Source: Acanthosepion esculentum (Eukaryota > Mollusca > Cephalopoda > Sepiida > Sepiidae). Taken from it: DNA of 64,000 nucleotides. The notes below the pieces were generated by a model. The model saw only the letters and a list, made by a program, of their open reading frames with translations. It ran no database searches and was not told the origin of the DNA. The stretch lies in NCBI GenBank assembly GCA_964036315.1, contig OZ038517.1, positions 55,989,603-56,053,602 on the forward strand, given 5' to 3'. The position numbers were made by a program, and so were the translations under genes. Below are positions 11,029 through 22,479 of the stretch, piece after piece. Every line of letters begins with the position of its first letter. Within the stretch, counting starts at the first letter, position 1.

Positions 11029-11205
11029 GATGTTTTTTGTTTCTAGATTAATGGGAATGTTTTATTATTTTCCAAACATGGTCAGCACAATGTGGCCCTA
11101 TTCATAGTTAAGACTAATATTCAGTAGCATCAACTATGAACACAGCCACAATGTACTGACAGTGTTTCGGAAATAGAACATTCCAATCTCTAGAAACACA
11201 TAAAA
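11029..11205. mobile_element. Fold-back MITE-like element
   Basis: The left half (11029-11115) and right half (11125-11205) are diverged reverse complements over about 80 bp, with only a short loop around TAAGACTAATATTC. There is no coding content. The superfamily is not clear because I see no reliable target duplication. Confidence 0.65.
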
Positions 11206-11435
11206 AATCTAGACATTTAGTTAAAAAAAAAAAAAAGAAAATGATTGACATAAACAAGCCGTTAATATTTATTCTCATCTATTTTTATAATTCTTACTTC
11301 GAGCCATTCTGAAAATGAGATGACGATTCGCCTTTAATTCGATACAAAAAAAACTGGGAAAAATATATTAACAACTTTGACATGAACTAAAAATTATAAA
11401 CAAAAGATATACACATATAAAGAAAAGATGTACAG

Positions 11436-11439
<4 letters not shown>

Positions 11440-11508
<69 letters not shown>
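11440..11508. repeat. (TA)n array
   Basis: About 70 bp of TA ending directly at the long inverted repeat that starts at 11511. Confidence 0.97.
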
Positions 11509-11510
<2 letters not shown>

Positions 11511-11511
<1 letters not shown>

Positions 11512-11950
11512 ACATTTATATATCTTATGTTTAACGTTCTTTTTATAGATACAAGTATTTAAGCAAATGCTCTGTTTTATAATAAACAGTATTAAATAAC
11601 ATTTACCGGCCTGAATGTCCGAGAAATTTTCATAGAAAATTGTCGGACTATGTTCAATTCTAAAATATATGACGTCTTTTGTTTACATTTGATACGCTAG
11701 AGCAGATATGAATAGAAGAGATTCATGGAAGATTTAAGTTTAAAGATAGTAAAATCGACCTTGCTGACCAGACGCTGCTCTGTGGCCGAAAGGTTAAGAC
11801 ACATCACGCGAAATGATGGTTCCGTATGAAAATTTCTCGGACATTCAGGCCGGTAAATGTTATTTAATACTGTTTATTATAAAAACAGAGCATTTGCTTA
11901 AATACTTGTATCTATAAAAAGAACGTTAAACATAATATAAATGTCTTTAA
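11511..11950. repeat. Long near-perfect inverted repeat with tRNA-like loop
   Basis: Arms of about 120 bp (11511-11631 and 11828-11950) are reverse complements with only a few differences. The 196-bp centre contains TGGCCGAAAGG, an exact A-box match resembling the D-arm of a Ser/Leu tRNA, followed by about 40 bp. A further motif (ATTGTCGGACTATG) occurs just inside the left arm and just beyond the right one. Could be two SINE copies head to head or a fold-back element. Confidence 0.75.
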
Positions 11951-11973
11951 ATAAATTGTCGGACTATGTCCAA

Positions 11974-12009
<36 letters not shown>

Positions 12010-12012
<3 letters not shown>

Positions 12013-12315
12013 AGTTTCTACCTCTAGTGGCTCTTGAACCTTGTACAGCTTAAAAATTATTGTAATAAATATGCCAACCAAGGATATAGGAATTTAACCA
12101 TAAAACGATTACTTAGCCTAAACCCAGGTTCTTACGATCTCATCTCTTCCGAAGTATTTCTCTTTTAGCATAAACACCGACTCGCAGAGAAAGCTGCTCA
12201 CAAAAGGTAGCGGTAGAATCTGCTTTACATTCACTTGGCTCTTGCAGTTTAAATGTCCCAAATTTTACATGTATATGATTCCCACCCTCTCTCTCTCCAT
12301 TATCTATATACAGAT
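12010..12315. other. No feature recognised
   Basis: Mixed-composition sequence between repeats, with no long frame or repeat seen. Confidence 0.4.
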
Positions 12316-12568
12316 TGGCAATAAAGTCACTATACAGTTACTTATAATAACAGTTAAGACAAATCAATTGATCAACAGTACAGAAATATATTATTAAAAT
12401 GGTTCTGGTTAATTCTGGTTAGTAACAATAAAATGCTATGGCAAACAATAGTAAATTAATTACCGATACTGTCCGAATTGCAAGCCACCTGCTTCAAAGC
12501 ATTCCCTACAAACTTGATAGAACGCTTTGCTTTTTTATTATAAGTAACTGTATAGTGACTTTATTGTC

Positions 12569-12569
<1 letters not shown>
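12316..12569. mobile_element. MITE-like element with 32-bp inverted ends
   Basis: CAATAAAGTCACTATACAG at 12319 and onward is matched by its perfect reverse complement ending at about 12567, giving 32-bp inverted ends around some 190 bp. The interior has no transposase. The right end runs straight into a (TA)n array. Confidence 0.7.
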
Positions 12570-12572
<3 letters not shown>

Positions 12573-12635
<63 letters not shown>

Positions 12636-12647
12636 CAGCCTTATTCC

Positions 12648-12722
<75 letters not shown>

Positions 12723-12735
12723 TGGAATGAGGCTG
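12573..12735. repeat. Paired (TA)n arrays bracketed by an inverted repeat
   Basis: GCAGCCTTATTCCAATT lies before the second array and AATTGGAATGAGGCTGC after it. The 67-bp TA array is therefore the loop of a stem and can itself fold. Confidence 0.9.
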
Positions 12736-12868
12736 CTTGGAGTGGAAGGTATCACTTTGAAGAGGAAAAGAGGAGGCATGTAATCGTAGAACACCCTCCC
12801 GGTCGTCCAAGACTTCCAACATCGCGGCTGATCGCTTAAGTGACCGCTTCAATCCTGACTTAACCTTA

Positions 12869-13015
12869 TTACACATTGTGATTTAAGGTTGATAATAAGG
12901 CAGCTAAGATCGAATCGTCGCAGGTATCTTTGTGTTGGGCTGGTCCAATCAGCGCGATGACGTACAGGAAAGAAAATATCTCGAATAAATTGAACAGAAT
13001 AAATATTGTTTTCAT
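12869..13015 (-). CDS. Possible secreted-peptide frame with signal peptide
   Basis: From the Met at 13015 the frame begins [19 protein letters not shown] and continues to ALIGPAQH: a lysine, a long hydrophobic core and small residues, as in a signal peptide. About 20 polar residues with one Cys follow, then a stop at 12869; total 48 residues. An upstream Met at 13060 adds 15 residues without signal-like character, so the inner start is preferred. It could be a first exon (GT dinucleotides occur near the stop), a small secreted peptide or chance. No family recognised. Confidence 0.25.
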   Translation of the reverse strand: MKTIFILFNLFEIFSFLYVIALIGPAQHKDTCDDSILAALLSTLNHNV

Positions 13016-13069
13016 ATCAATCATCCGTGAAATAATTGGCTTATCAGACTTCGCATGCAATTAATTATC

Positions 13070-13740
13070 AGCCCAACCCGCATCCATATTCGGAAGGGAT
13101 ATATTCGTTGTTGACCTGGTAAAGTTTAGTTTGCTGATTTGGTAAGGTTTGGTACAAGGCTGAAGTCGGAGGCTTTAGTCGACAGATAATTACGTGGTAC
13201 TCTCTCCTGTCTCTGGTCTCGTCCCCGTCTCTTCTGCTTAATTCGCTTCGCACATTCGTATTTATGGACATTCGCCCAAACTGGCACGGGGGTATGGCGA
13301 GGTAGGAGCATTTCGGTGAATCCCTTCCGGCTTACATCATAACTCTGGAGAATTCCCTCTCTTCATCCCCCCCTCTTTTATTATTTTCTCTCACCGATCT
13401 CTGAGCGTGAGTGGTTCCTTCATCCTCCTTGATGTCTTGCGCCTGCTACCTCAACCATTTTCCGTCCAGGAAAAATTCAGTTGTTCAAAAAATCTACTAT
13501 TTTGCTTTCCAGTCCCCCTTTGCAGCTGTGTGTCAAACCCTCTCGGTCACTTTTTCATTGTTCAAACTGCTCGACATATAATTCGTTTATGTGTCAATGA
13601 AATCCTCAAATCTTCCCGCGGGTTTTTGCTATTAACCCTTCTTGTTTCAATGTCGCTCAGTACATAACACTTTCTTATGTTTTAACAAAACTTTCTTTCT
13701 TTTTACTGCGGCAAAAAGAAATACTCTCAACAATGGCTTA
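13070..13740. other. Less AT-rich stretch without recognised gene
   Basis: Composition is more balanced and largely free of microsatellites, unlike the flanks, so it may be unique host DNA. Short frames on both strands show no recognised motif. Confidence 0.35.
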
Positions 13741-14090
13741 AAAGAGATGTGCGTAAAGGCGTCTCCGTTAAACTTCGTGAAGACACCCGCAGGCAGCTCG
13801 ATCTGACGTGTACACACTATGGTAGAGTGTGATTGTCGATGGCTGGTCTAAGGAGTCACTTGACAGCCCACCAACGGAGGATGTCAATTGACTATAAAGC
13901 CGTAGACGTCCAGCAACTAAAATGTGATATTTGTGGTAAGATATGCGGGTCCAGAAGCGGTTTCATACGACATTTTAAATTGCATGATAATGTAACACTC
14001 GCTGTTGGACCACTTAAATGTCCTGTTTGTCCCAGAGTATGTTGGTCCCTTGCTGGGCTAAAGAGCCATATTCTTTCAGCACATCAGTAG
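13740..14090 (+). pseudogene. C2H2 zinc-finger tail, probably from a retroelement ORF
   Basis: Two fingers fit the pattern. KCDICGKICGSRSGFIRHF is C-X2-C-X12-H-X3-H, and KCPVCPRVCWSLAGLKSHI is C-X2-C-X12-H-X4-H. Upstream, RDVRKGVSVKLREDTRR and a broken finger (CTHYGRV, then stop, then LSMAGLRSHLTAH) continue in the same frame. Mollusc LINE proteins often end in a basic stretch followed by C2H2 fingers, which is why a retroelement tail is preferred over a host zinc-finger gene. The frame stops at 14090. Confidence 0.5.
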
Positions 14091-14139
14091 ATATTCTCCA
14101 AAAGGTATGTAGTAATGACCGTACTCGGACACGAGTTGG

Positions 14140-14258
<119 letters not shown>

Positions 14259-14743
14259 TATTTACATACATATAAAAAACAAGTTGAAACTTAAACAAAT
14301 GTATGAAATTCTAATTTTGGATCCAAAATCTGCGAGGCAGTGAAAGACAGACGAAAGATTTTTCACGATTTATCTTAAAGGAGAATAGACTTGTATGCAT
14401 CTCAATTTAAACAGAACCAAGTGTTTACACAGCGTTTAAACGCTTGGAGATAACAGAGCCACGGAATCATTTTAAAAATCACACACATCTGTTTACTGCG
14501 TATATAAATAAAACACACTCCCGCATACAAAATGATAAAGAGGTGAGTTTTTAAATCCCACGTCGTCAGGGGAAGTAACCTTGAGTCGAGAATAAACTTT
14601 TATTTTTGCTTCGATATAAACATTGAAATCATTGACAGATTCATGTCCAAGTTAGTTAAGTTTTACTAAAAATGACAGACGCTTGACCCAATTCAACAGG
14701 TTTTGGTAGGACATCATCTTAAATGCACACGTGGAAAATACTA

Positions 14744-15844
14744 CAGGGTTACTGAAAAGTAACTCGCTATTTTATGTATGATGGACTCAGCCGTCTTGTA
14801 AAAGTTATAATTAAACGGGAGAGTCCATTATATATAAAATAAGTAGTTACTTTTCGATGTAATGGAATAACCTGTCACCCCATGAGTGACTATACTATAG
14901 GTAGTAGCTACTTATAAGTATCTGTAAGTCAACGGACTACAGAGTTTAGCTGGGATGTGTTACTCAGATCTTAGCTGTTGTCGAACTCTCTGCCTTCGGA
15001 GAGAGAGGATACCCAGACGAGGCTATGCCGAAGGGCAGAGTCTCGTCTCGGGAAATAGCTACCCGACACCGTTTTATATGTGGTCTACGGGAATTTTTGG
15101 CTGAGCCTACGAGCTCGGATGCCCCACATTAAACTCGGCTTTGTGTCACATCTGATCGCATGGGGAGGTTAGTAAATATACTAGCTGGGATCTGTTACTC
15201 AGATCTTAGCTGTTGTCGAACTCTCTGACCGAAGGCATAGAGTAACCCGGACGAGGCTATGCCGAAGGGCAGTCTCGTCCAGGGAGGTAGACAGACCCGA
15301 ACACGTTTATGCGGGATCTACGGGGATTTTTTGGCCGAGCCTATGGGCTCGGTGACCCCACATTAAATTCGGCCTTGTGCCACATGTGACTGCGTGGGAC
15401 AGTTGCTAAATACCGTCTAGCTGGGATCTGTTACTCAGATATTAGCTGTTGTCGAACGAGGCTTTGTCGAAGGGCAGAGTCTCCTCCGGGGAGCTAGACA
15501 GACCCGAACTCGTTTATGCGGGGTTACGGGAAATTTTTGACCGAACATACGGGCTCGGGTTGCTCCACATTAAATTCGGCCTTGTACCACATCCTACCTC
15601 GTGGGGAGGCTGGTAAATATCGTCTAGCTGGGATCTGTTGAGTACGACTCAGACTTACGCGAGAACTACTGACCTTCCAATAGTAGCAGTCACTACTGGA
15701 TTGACTTGCGATGACCTTGTGCATAACTGTTGCCTTTATTCTTATTGTACTGGTTTTTACAATAAACCTTTACTTATTTTATCCACCGCGTTTTCAAATA
15801 TATATTTCTATTAGCACGGAATATAACACTTTTCAGGCACTCTG
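14744..15844. mobile_element. Non-autonomous element with mariner-type ends, holding tandem repeats
   Basis: The left end after TA reads CAGGGTTACTGAAAAGT. The right end, reverse-complemented, reads CAGAGTGCCTGAAAAGT, 14 of 17 matching. TA flanks both (14742-14743, 15845-15846). A second inverted copy of the left end (14825-14866) makes a short MITE-like unit inside it. The interior holds the 235-bp tandem repeat and no transposase. Alternatively a short MITE (14744-14866) merely lies next to an unrelated satellite. Confidence 0.55.
14948..15640 (+). repeat. Tandem repeat, unit about 235 bp, about 3 copies
   Basis: Units begin AGCTGGGATCTGTTACTCAG at 14948, 15183, 15419 and (truncated) 15626. 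Spacing is 235, 236 and 207 bp, the last because of an internal deletion. Each unit carries GACGAGGCTATGCCGAAGG-like and CCACATTAAA-like blocks. More GC-rich than its surroundings. Confidence 0.92.
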
Positions 15845-16219
15845 TAGACGGAAGTTGATCACTTGAGTCTTTCTAGACATTAAAAAAGAAGCAATTCTAA
15901 AAGTTATTTCTAGAAATTCTCCAGAATTAAAAAAAGACGACTGAAATATCGCAAACACTCGCAGCAATTGTTTTCCTAACATATTTTTGCTGTAAAGGTT
16001 TTCAAAAGATGTTTGAAGTCTTCAGTGGTCGTTAACCTTTCGCTAGAGGCGACAAACAAGATGTAACGGATGGAAATTCGACAAAGGGAAAAGATGATAT
16101 TATCAAACTGACCGCATGGTTGAGAGTGGTACATTAAATCCCATCAGGACAATCAGGAACTTTTCTTTGACACAATGAAACGGTCATGGGGTAAAAACGG
16201 AGAGAATTTTGTTAAAGGA

Positions 16220-16392
16220 TGTTATGGTAATTTACCCACGCACGCATGGACTCTCCCAGCTATAAATAGGAGAAGTCAGTTCTGACAGTCGGACCGAATA
16301 TTCTTGCCGTAGCACTCTCGTTTGTATATGTTTCTGTCAGTATATTTGTTTAACTAAATTCTTCTCTTGTGTTTTTATTTATGGTCCTAACA
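16220..16392 (+). repeat. Possible solo LTR
   Basis: Starts TGTTATGG and ends CCTAACA, the TG...CA form of an LTR. It contains CTATAAATAGG as a TATA-like box about 40 bp in. Layout and size resemble the gypsy LTRs at 29457 and 34164, though the sequence differs. No clear 5-bp target duplication was found. Confidence 0.4.
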
Positions 16393-16559
16393 AGGCCACA
16401 GCAAAGGATTTGAAGACAATTATTTGCTTATTTTGATCCATGTGGTGTATAATGGCTACGGGCGAAGTGAATTGGGTACAAATTCCGACAAATTCGGGTA
16501 CGATTCCAGGTGCGATTCCAGGTGCGTCGACTTTCACACTAATGCCATCTACTTACACT

Positions 16560-16730
16560 ATTTACATCGTTCGGACTGCTATCCTAATCTTTATTGTCAT
16601 ATTCACGACGTTTCGGTCGTTGTACGCTCCGACGTTCTTCAGTTAATATACGTTGGAATTTCGAACTGAACCCTTTATTTAGTCCACGGGGGTAGATTGT
16701 TCTAATCCCACGTACCAAGTTTAAAGTCTA
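16560..16730 (-). repeat. PLE-type tail with hammerhead-like core
   Basis: Minus strand: CUGAAGA (16636-16642), a stem region, and GAAA (16611-16614). The segment at 16655-16690 (GAACTGAACCCTTTATTT) recurs at 59728 and beyond with the same spacing, so both are one repeat family. Confidence 0.6.
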
Positions 16731-17085
16731 TATATATTAAACATAATTTAAGAAAATAACGTGAGCACCATTTTTTATATAATTAGTAATGATGTTAATA
16801 CTCAGTAATGATGTTGGAAAATATTCTCCTTAATCTAATTTTAGGAATGTTGACTTTAAATTTATTATAGTCATTTCTCTTATTTTCTGATAATGTCGTG
16901 TATGGTCCACCATACATTAAAAATGGGAACGTTATATAATATCTTACAGACATAAAAATATATTTTAAAAATCTTGATGCAGAACGATTTGTATTAAACT
17001 TTTCAATTTTTGATTAATAAATATAGTTTTCACTTAAGAACAATATCACCTAATTGAAAGTAATGCAGAATTTTAAAAGATTTAT
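16730..17085. other. AT-rich, nothing recognised
   Basis: No frame, repeat or structure seen. Confidence 0.4.
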
Positions 17086-18263
17086 ATATTACTAGTCGAG
17101 GTACCTGGCGTTGCCTGAGTGTACATGGCTGCAATAGTATACCCGCACCTCTGTGCTACCCGCACTCCACTATCTAGAAATGTCTACCCGCGTCCCTGCA
17201 TGCATTATCCTTTCGTATACTAAGCTCCTCCCCTACATCTTTTGTAAGGTCCGTCGCAAGTGTTTGATTGTTTTTAATAAAGGAATTCCATCGATAAAAC
17301 TTCTTGTGTGATCGTTGCTCGAGGTTAAATTGTTTCAATGTTTTAGATATTCAGTAAATCTCCTATGGCCGTAATAACTTTCAAATAGAATGGTATTGTT
17401 CACAAATCTAATAAAAAAACAACAGGGATGAAGCGTCAGAGCTTGATTCAACTGCAAGTGCAAACGCATAAACACATCCCACCTTCTTCGCACGTTTACA
17501 GTAAGCAAGGGGTTAATAAGAGTTTCTTCGAGAATGTTTCCCTTCTAACGCTTCAATAATCCTTCTCAAACAATCCTTGCATCAAAGGTTGTTCGAATAC
17601 CAATTTAGAGTGGAATCATATGAAGAAACTATTATATCTCGGCTAAAAGCCGATTTTGGACCTAGTTTGTCGCAGATTTCGTCCACCTGACTGAAACGGT
17701 CTAAACCAATCATTCACGCAAGAAAATTTGTGTGCCATATGTAAATTATATGACAAATTTGGAAAGCATCGGATGAAAAACCGTGGAGTTATGGCAGCAA
17801 AACAGGCTTTTTAACAGTTTTTCGTGGTTTTTCGTTATACATGTTATTTCTTGCAGGATGGCAAATTTTTTGGCGACATGTTTGAAGAAAATCGGATAAA
17901 AAATGTGGAAGTTATTCAAGTTTTTATTTTAAGTTATACGAAAAAACCCGATTTTTTATAAATGTTGCAATTTTTTGTGCAAAGCCAATGTCACAGGAAA
18001 ACTATAAAGCACCCTACATAAACCTCATAACATGAGCTATGTTTTGCATTAAGGGCAAAGAATATCAGCTCATCCAGTAAAAATTTTGTTCTCGTGTAAC
18101 TTTGTCTTGGTTTTTGCAAAAAGTCGTACCCACCTTCAGTTTTATTGATTTTTATGTCAAACCCGGGATGCCTGGAGATTGAAAAGTTCGTCTTGACCTA
18201 TGTAAGTAAATTTGTAACATGTGTGTACAATTTCATAGAAATCGGTTGAGAAATGTGGATGTG

Positions 18264-18297
<34 letters not shown>

Positions 18298-18330
18298 CAC
18301 AGATACACACACAACAATCTTCTGTTTTGT
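17085..18330. mobile_element. Probable long dispersed repeat ending in (CA)n
   Basis: Begins near CTAGTCGAGGTACCTGGCG and ends in a (CA)n tract (18261-18313) followed by GATATAGAT. This kind of start plus microsatellite end resembles 3' portions of retroposons. No coding frame or RT motif was found. Assignment is by overall look only. Confidence 0.35.
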
Positions 18331-20210
18331 AGATATAGATAAATTAGTATAATTATAATTTTAAAAAATGAAAACAATTCTTGTAAAAATTCATTATTCA
18401 TCGATTTTTTTTTTCTTAAGACAATAGTGTCCTTCATAAATCTCATTTATCAATGCAATTACAAGTTTTCCAATTAAATAATGTCATAGTTTTATTGCTT
18501 TTTTATTTTATGATTCGGAGAAGATTTTGGGGGAAATGAGTGAAAACAAATGTCTGAAAAAAATATGATTTACATTGTCCAAGGAGTCCTACTTTTAGCT
18601 AATAAAAAAATTTCCGGATGAAAATTTAATTTTTCGAAATTTCATGAAATTAAGTGGTGGTAACACATGTAAAAAAATATATATTTACCAAGCTTTTCTA
18701 AAAAATAAAAAAATTAGAAATAATTGCATTCATCTGTGAATAAGTCCTGAAAGTGTCATTAAAATCCGACAATTATTTGATTTTTGCAAGAATTTCTAAA
18801 TTGCTAAAAAACTAATCGTAAATATTATGTGGACGCTGACGGAACTAAAACAAGATTTTGAACCAAAATTTCGAACGTATTAGAAAAGATTAAAAAATGT
18901 AATAAAATAAAAAAATACTTTGGTCTTTCCTTTTAATAATAAATATTTTGACGATAAAACTATTTTTATTAAGTTTTGGGTCTTTTTTCTATGCTATGCT
19001 GTTTCTGTTCAGTGGACGTACCTAATATATATGATATATAAAGGAGGGTAAAGATTAATCACAAAAACGGATTATCTTTCAGTTAATTTTTTTGTCTCCC
19101 TTATAAACCATTTGTATATTTTGATATGCAGTAAAATGCATAGGTGCGCACGAATTATTAGACGGCGTGGAAAGGCCGAAGATCTTGAAACATTTAAAAA
19201 GTACGAAAATATTTATTCCAGTTAAGTAATCAATGGAACTGAAGCTGTTCAGAATGTGACTGATTGAATTGCTATGGTAAGACGAAGCAAAATTGGTGCT
19301 GTTCTTGATTTGTATTCCGACTACCTAATTTATAGAAATTTGATAAGCAGGAGCCACCTACGCTGTGACACGGGCGCCTTCATCTTGATTTTAGAAGATA
19401 AACGGTCGATAGTGCATTGGTGAGAAAGCTCTACTTACGAACACTAAATCACCACTGAGAATGATAAATTGCTCTTGTCTTTTAGTGTTTAAAACCATTT
19501 CTATTTTGCGAAGGAACGTCAGTGAATGGCAAAAACTTACTTTCTTTCAGAAAATTTACTTGTATGTTGTTATCTTCTCTCCTATCCTTACGACTTTGAT
19601 TTATAAAGTCTTTGTAATAAACTCACCATTTTAACAAGCATTTTCCACGATGAGGGTCTGAGCATATTGCTCTTGTTCAGACCGTTGATCTCACCAGATA
19701 ATGCGCTCTTTCTCAGAAACTGTAAATAAAGTCTGCTCAGCATAGTTGCAGTATAAACCACAGGTGAGCTCTGTGGGCGTTGAACAAACACAAATTTGCC
19801 TGAGCAAGCGTCTGCAACAGGGATTTGCTAGTCGCCATAGTAGACAGGCATCCTCGAATAAAAGCGACCATCCACCAAATTCCCGACATACACATTGGTC
19901 ACTTTATTAGGCATTCACTTTCGCTACTGAGTTGTATTCCACTTTTATCTTTAGAACCACGTCAATTCTGTTCTGGGAGCACTCTTTCGATATTTGGGTT
20001 TATACTCTTATGATGGCATCTCAAAATTCTTCCAGATTGGTTGACTGCACTTCCAGGATTCGAATCTCCCTTTCACTTACATCTCAAAGATACTCTATCG
20101 AATTACGATTCGGTGATTGTGGAAATCACTTCATTGCTGCTAATATTTTCGATATCAAATGCTAAGCAAAGGATTGGAAAGAGAAGAATGTCATTAGAAA
20201 CAAAGAATCG
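18330..20210. other. AT-rich stretch with no supported feature
   Basis: Many short A and T runs in the first kilobase. Frames of 60-80 codons around 19588-20165 show no recognised motif. Confidence 0.4.
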
Positions 20211-20214
20211 AGTT

Positions 20215-20345
20215 ACGTAATATCAGTTTTCCTATATGGCAGTGGATATTGCAGAATCTTCTCACAGATCAAGAAGAAACGTGAAACAAATATGGCTCTA
20301 CAGGAGGATGCTGAGAATACCATGGACCTACTCCATGCTAGTTCC
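20215..20345 (+). pseudogene. RTE-type LINE fragment
   Basis: Short piece related to the LINE part that reads LYGSECWTIS in better copies; here the frame is broken. The end (CTACAGGAGGATGCTGAGAATACC) corresponds to the RRMLRI segment. Related copies lie at 44640-44820, 45779-46150 and 60425-60890. Confidence 0.6.
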
Positions 20346-20593
20346 AAATACTAGTTTATGTTGAGTTGGGATTAAGTAATTAAATTTTGAAATTGGATGT
20401 AGTTTATTTCTCCTGGCTAAAAACGTTTCTTAGGCCACTGTATGTAAAATTAATAATTGTTCATTGAAGAAATAACTTAATTAACAATATTAATTCTCTT
20501 TTAATTAATTCAATTATTAAACTGTTTACTAATACTGATTAGATCAATAAATTCGGAATGATTAATCAGAAAATAATGTAAAAGTTGAATAAC

Positions 20594-20598
<5 letters not shown>

Positions 20599-20685
<87 letters not shown>

Positions 20686-20690
20686 TGTAT
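20599..20690. repeat. (TA)n-(GTAT)n microsatellite
   Basis: TA array followed by seven GTAT units. Confidence 0.97.
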
Positions 20691-20774
20691 ATCACAAAGT
20701 AAATAAACACTAAAATAATCGTTTAGAATCCCATGTATTGAAAAGTGCTCAATATCAAGTTAGGAAAATCAAAC

Positions 20775-20860
20775 TTATAGAGAGATTTAATATCCTAAAA
20801 CGCTAAATTGAACACTACCGCGTTTTTGACCGCCAAAGTCTCATCAGGTGGTTAATAATC
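20775..20860 (-). repeat. Hammerhead-like tail fragment, degenerate
   Basis: Minus strand has CUGAUGA, a GAC...GUC stem region, AAAA in place of GAAA, and an ACGC/GCGU stem. The missing G of GAAA and absent helix I make activity unlikely. Confidence 0.4.
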
Positions 20861-21054
20861 ACAGACAACGCAGTAAGAATTTAAAATTTTTAATGCGGCA
20901 TCGGAAGTAATGAAGAGGTGGAAAAAAAGAAAAGAAAATGAAAAAAAATTGTTTTTCCAATTTCAAATGGGTTCGTATAATCCTAAAGTCAACTTCCTCA
21001 TGTGCTTACGTTTGACCATAATTTCGGACCTCTAATTCAACAACTCTTTTAGCA

Positions 21055-21948
21055 ATGTTTTTTTTAAGGGTTGCCACTGACATGATTTTGGTTGTACACT
21101 CTCAAAGTTTTTGGTCAAGGTGCTCCCAAACGTGCTCGAATGGATTCATGTCAGGACTTTGTGCTACACATCGCAGTGATTCCTTGCGATTCCTTCCAGG
21201 CATTTGCTACTTTGCTCATATGACATGGCGCTCCATTTACTTGAAAAAGGTAGACATTCTTGTCAATCTGATTGGTTTCAAATAGTGGGAGTATTCCTTT
21301 CTTTAATATTTGACAGTATTTTGGACCATTCAACCGCTCGTCAACAAGAATCAGCTCAGATTTCCCTCCAAACCAGACAGCGCCCCACACCATTACTCCA
21401 ATCCCTCCATGTTTCACGGTCGCCTGCAGACATTCAGGGTTCCAATTCTCATTCTGATTTCTCCAAACATAAACCTGTCTCGCATTTTAATTTTGGCAGA
21501 ATTTACTTTCATCTGTTCAAATTAGAGATTGCGAAAAATCATAATCTTTGCTCTCGAATTCTCTCGCCCAGTCCATACGCCTGTTCCTATTAACCTCTGA
21601 AATCAAGGGCTTCTTTCTTGCAACTCTTCTTTGATAGCCTAGCTCTTTCAGAGTATTTCTTAACGCATATGGCGACATTTCCATGCTGTTGGCGACATCT
21701 TTGACGCTCTGACAACGGTTTCTGACGATTTCCCACTTCAGCGCCCTTTTCGTTCGTTCAGACACAATGCATGGTCTTCCTGAACGTTGTTCCACACAAC
21801 AATGGCCTTCTTCATTAAATGTCTTGACAATATTATTAACCATTTGATGATTAACCTGGAAAAACCTAGCAATTTCTCTACACTGATGCCATCCTATTAT
21901 TTGCCCTCGTTGAAATTCACCAATTTCCTTACTTCCACAAACTTTCAT
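21055..21948 (-). pseudogene. Tc1-like transposase, dead
   Basis: The N-terminal part (21948-21517) has paired helix-turn-helix regions, with RSGRPCIVSERTKRAL in the linker and WAREF near its end. The C-terminal part (21417-21151) has GGIGVMVWGA and LFQVNGAPCHMSK. The family has Asp before the G/N-A-P-C-H segment; here it is Asn, so a catalytic residue is lost. SPDMNPFEHVW with the third acidic residue (Glu) lies near 21110-21150 in another frame. Frameshifts separate the parts. I could not define terminal inverted repeats. Confidence 0.85.
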
Positions 21949-22289
21949 TGCAAAATATAAGTCAACTATTGTTCATAGATTAGAGTAGCTTGATACTAAC
22001 ACGGTATTGTCTGGAAAAAAAAGAAGAGACGATATTACACAAGCCAAAATTGCTGTTGGCTAAAAACTTATTATAGCGCACTCTAAGTATTCAACCTCTA
22101 ATAAAAAATGAAATTGATCAGCTCAATTAGGTGAAGACAACAGCTGAAATCTTAGCTATTGGGATCCCCTTGTTTGGTATGTACAATATTACTACAGAAG
22201 ATTTGAATTCATTTTATAAATCAATCTTTCCCTCGTTTTTGAAACGACGGCGAAAGGAAAGTTGCTTTTTCTATGTGCCGCGTTCCCTT

Positions 22290-22400
22290 TAGAATATGGA
22301 CGATCACAGATCTCCAAAACTTCCTAATCCCTTGTGACCTTTAACAGCTTTTCTCTTGACCCCTGATCCACCATTCATTCACACAAATTCATTAGCTAGA
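22290..22400 (-). pseudogene. RTE-type LINE 3' tail fragment
   Basis: Reverse complement resembles the KLWRAMIVHVL segment at the 3' end of the LINE copies at 45140-45620. Confidence 0.45.
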
Positions 22401-22479
22401 TGGCTCACTGCCTTCCGCTATCTTGCCCTCAATACGCTAGGTGAGGGTTAAGTTTTACAAGCCCACCTTCCTCAAAAAC

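Noticed and set aside
13407..13667. 86-codon plus-strand frame
   Set aside because: Hydrophobic stretches without family resemblance; overlaps sequence with no other coding sign.
14948..15640. CRISPR-like array
   Set aside because: The units are 235 bp and contiguous with no short repeat and spacer pattern, and the genome is eukaryotic.
16220..16392. Full LTR retrotransposon starting at the candidate LTR
   Set aside because: No second LTR, no polypurine tract and no gag or pol frames within the following kilobases; kept only as a possible solo LTR.
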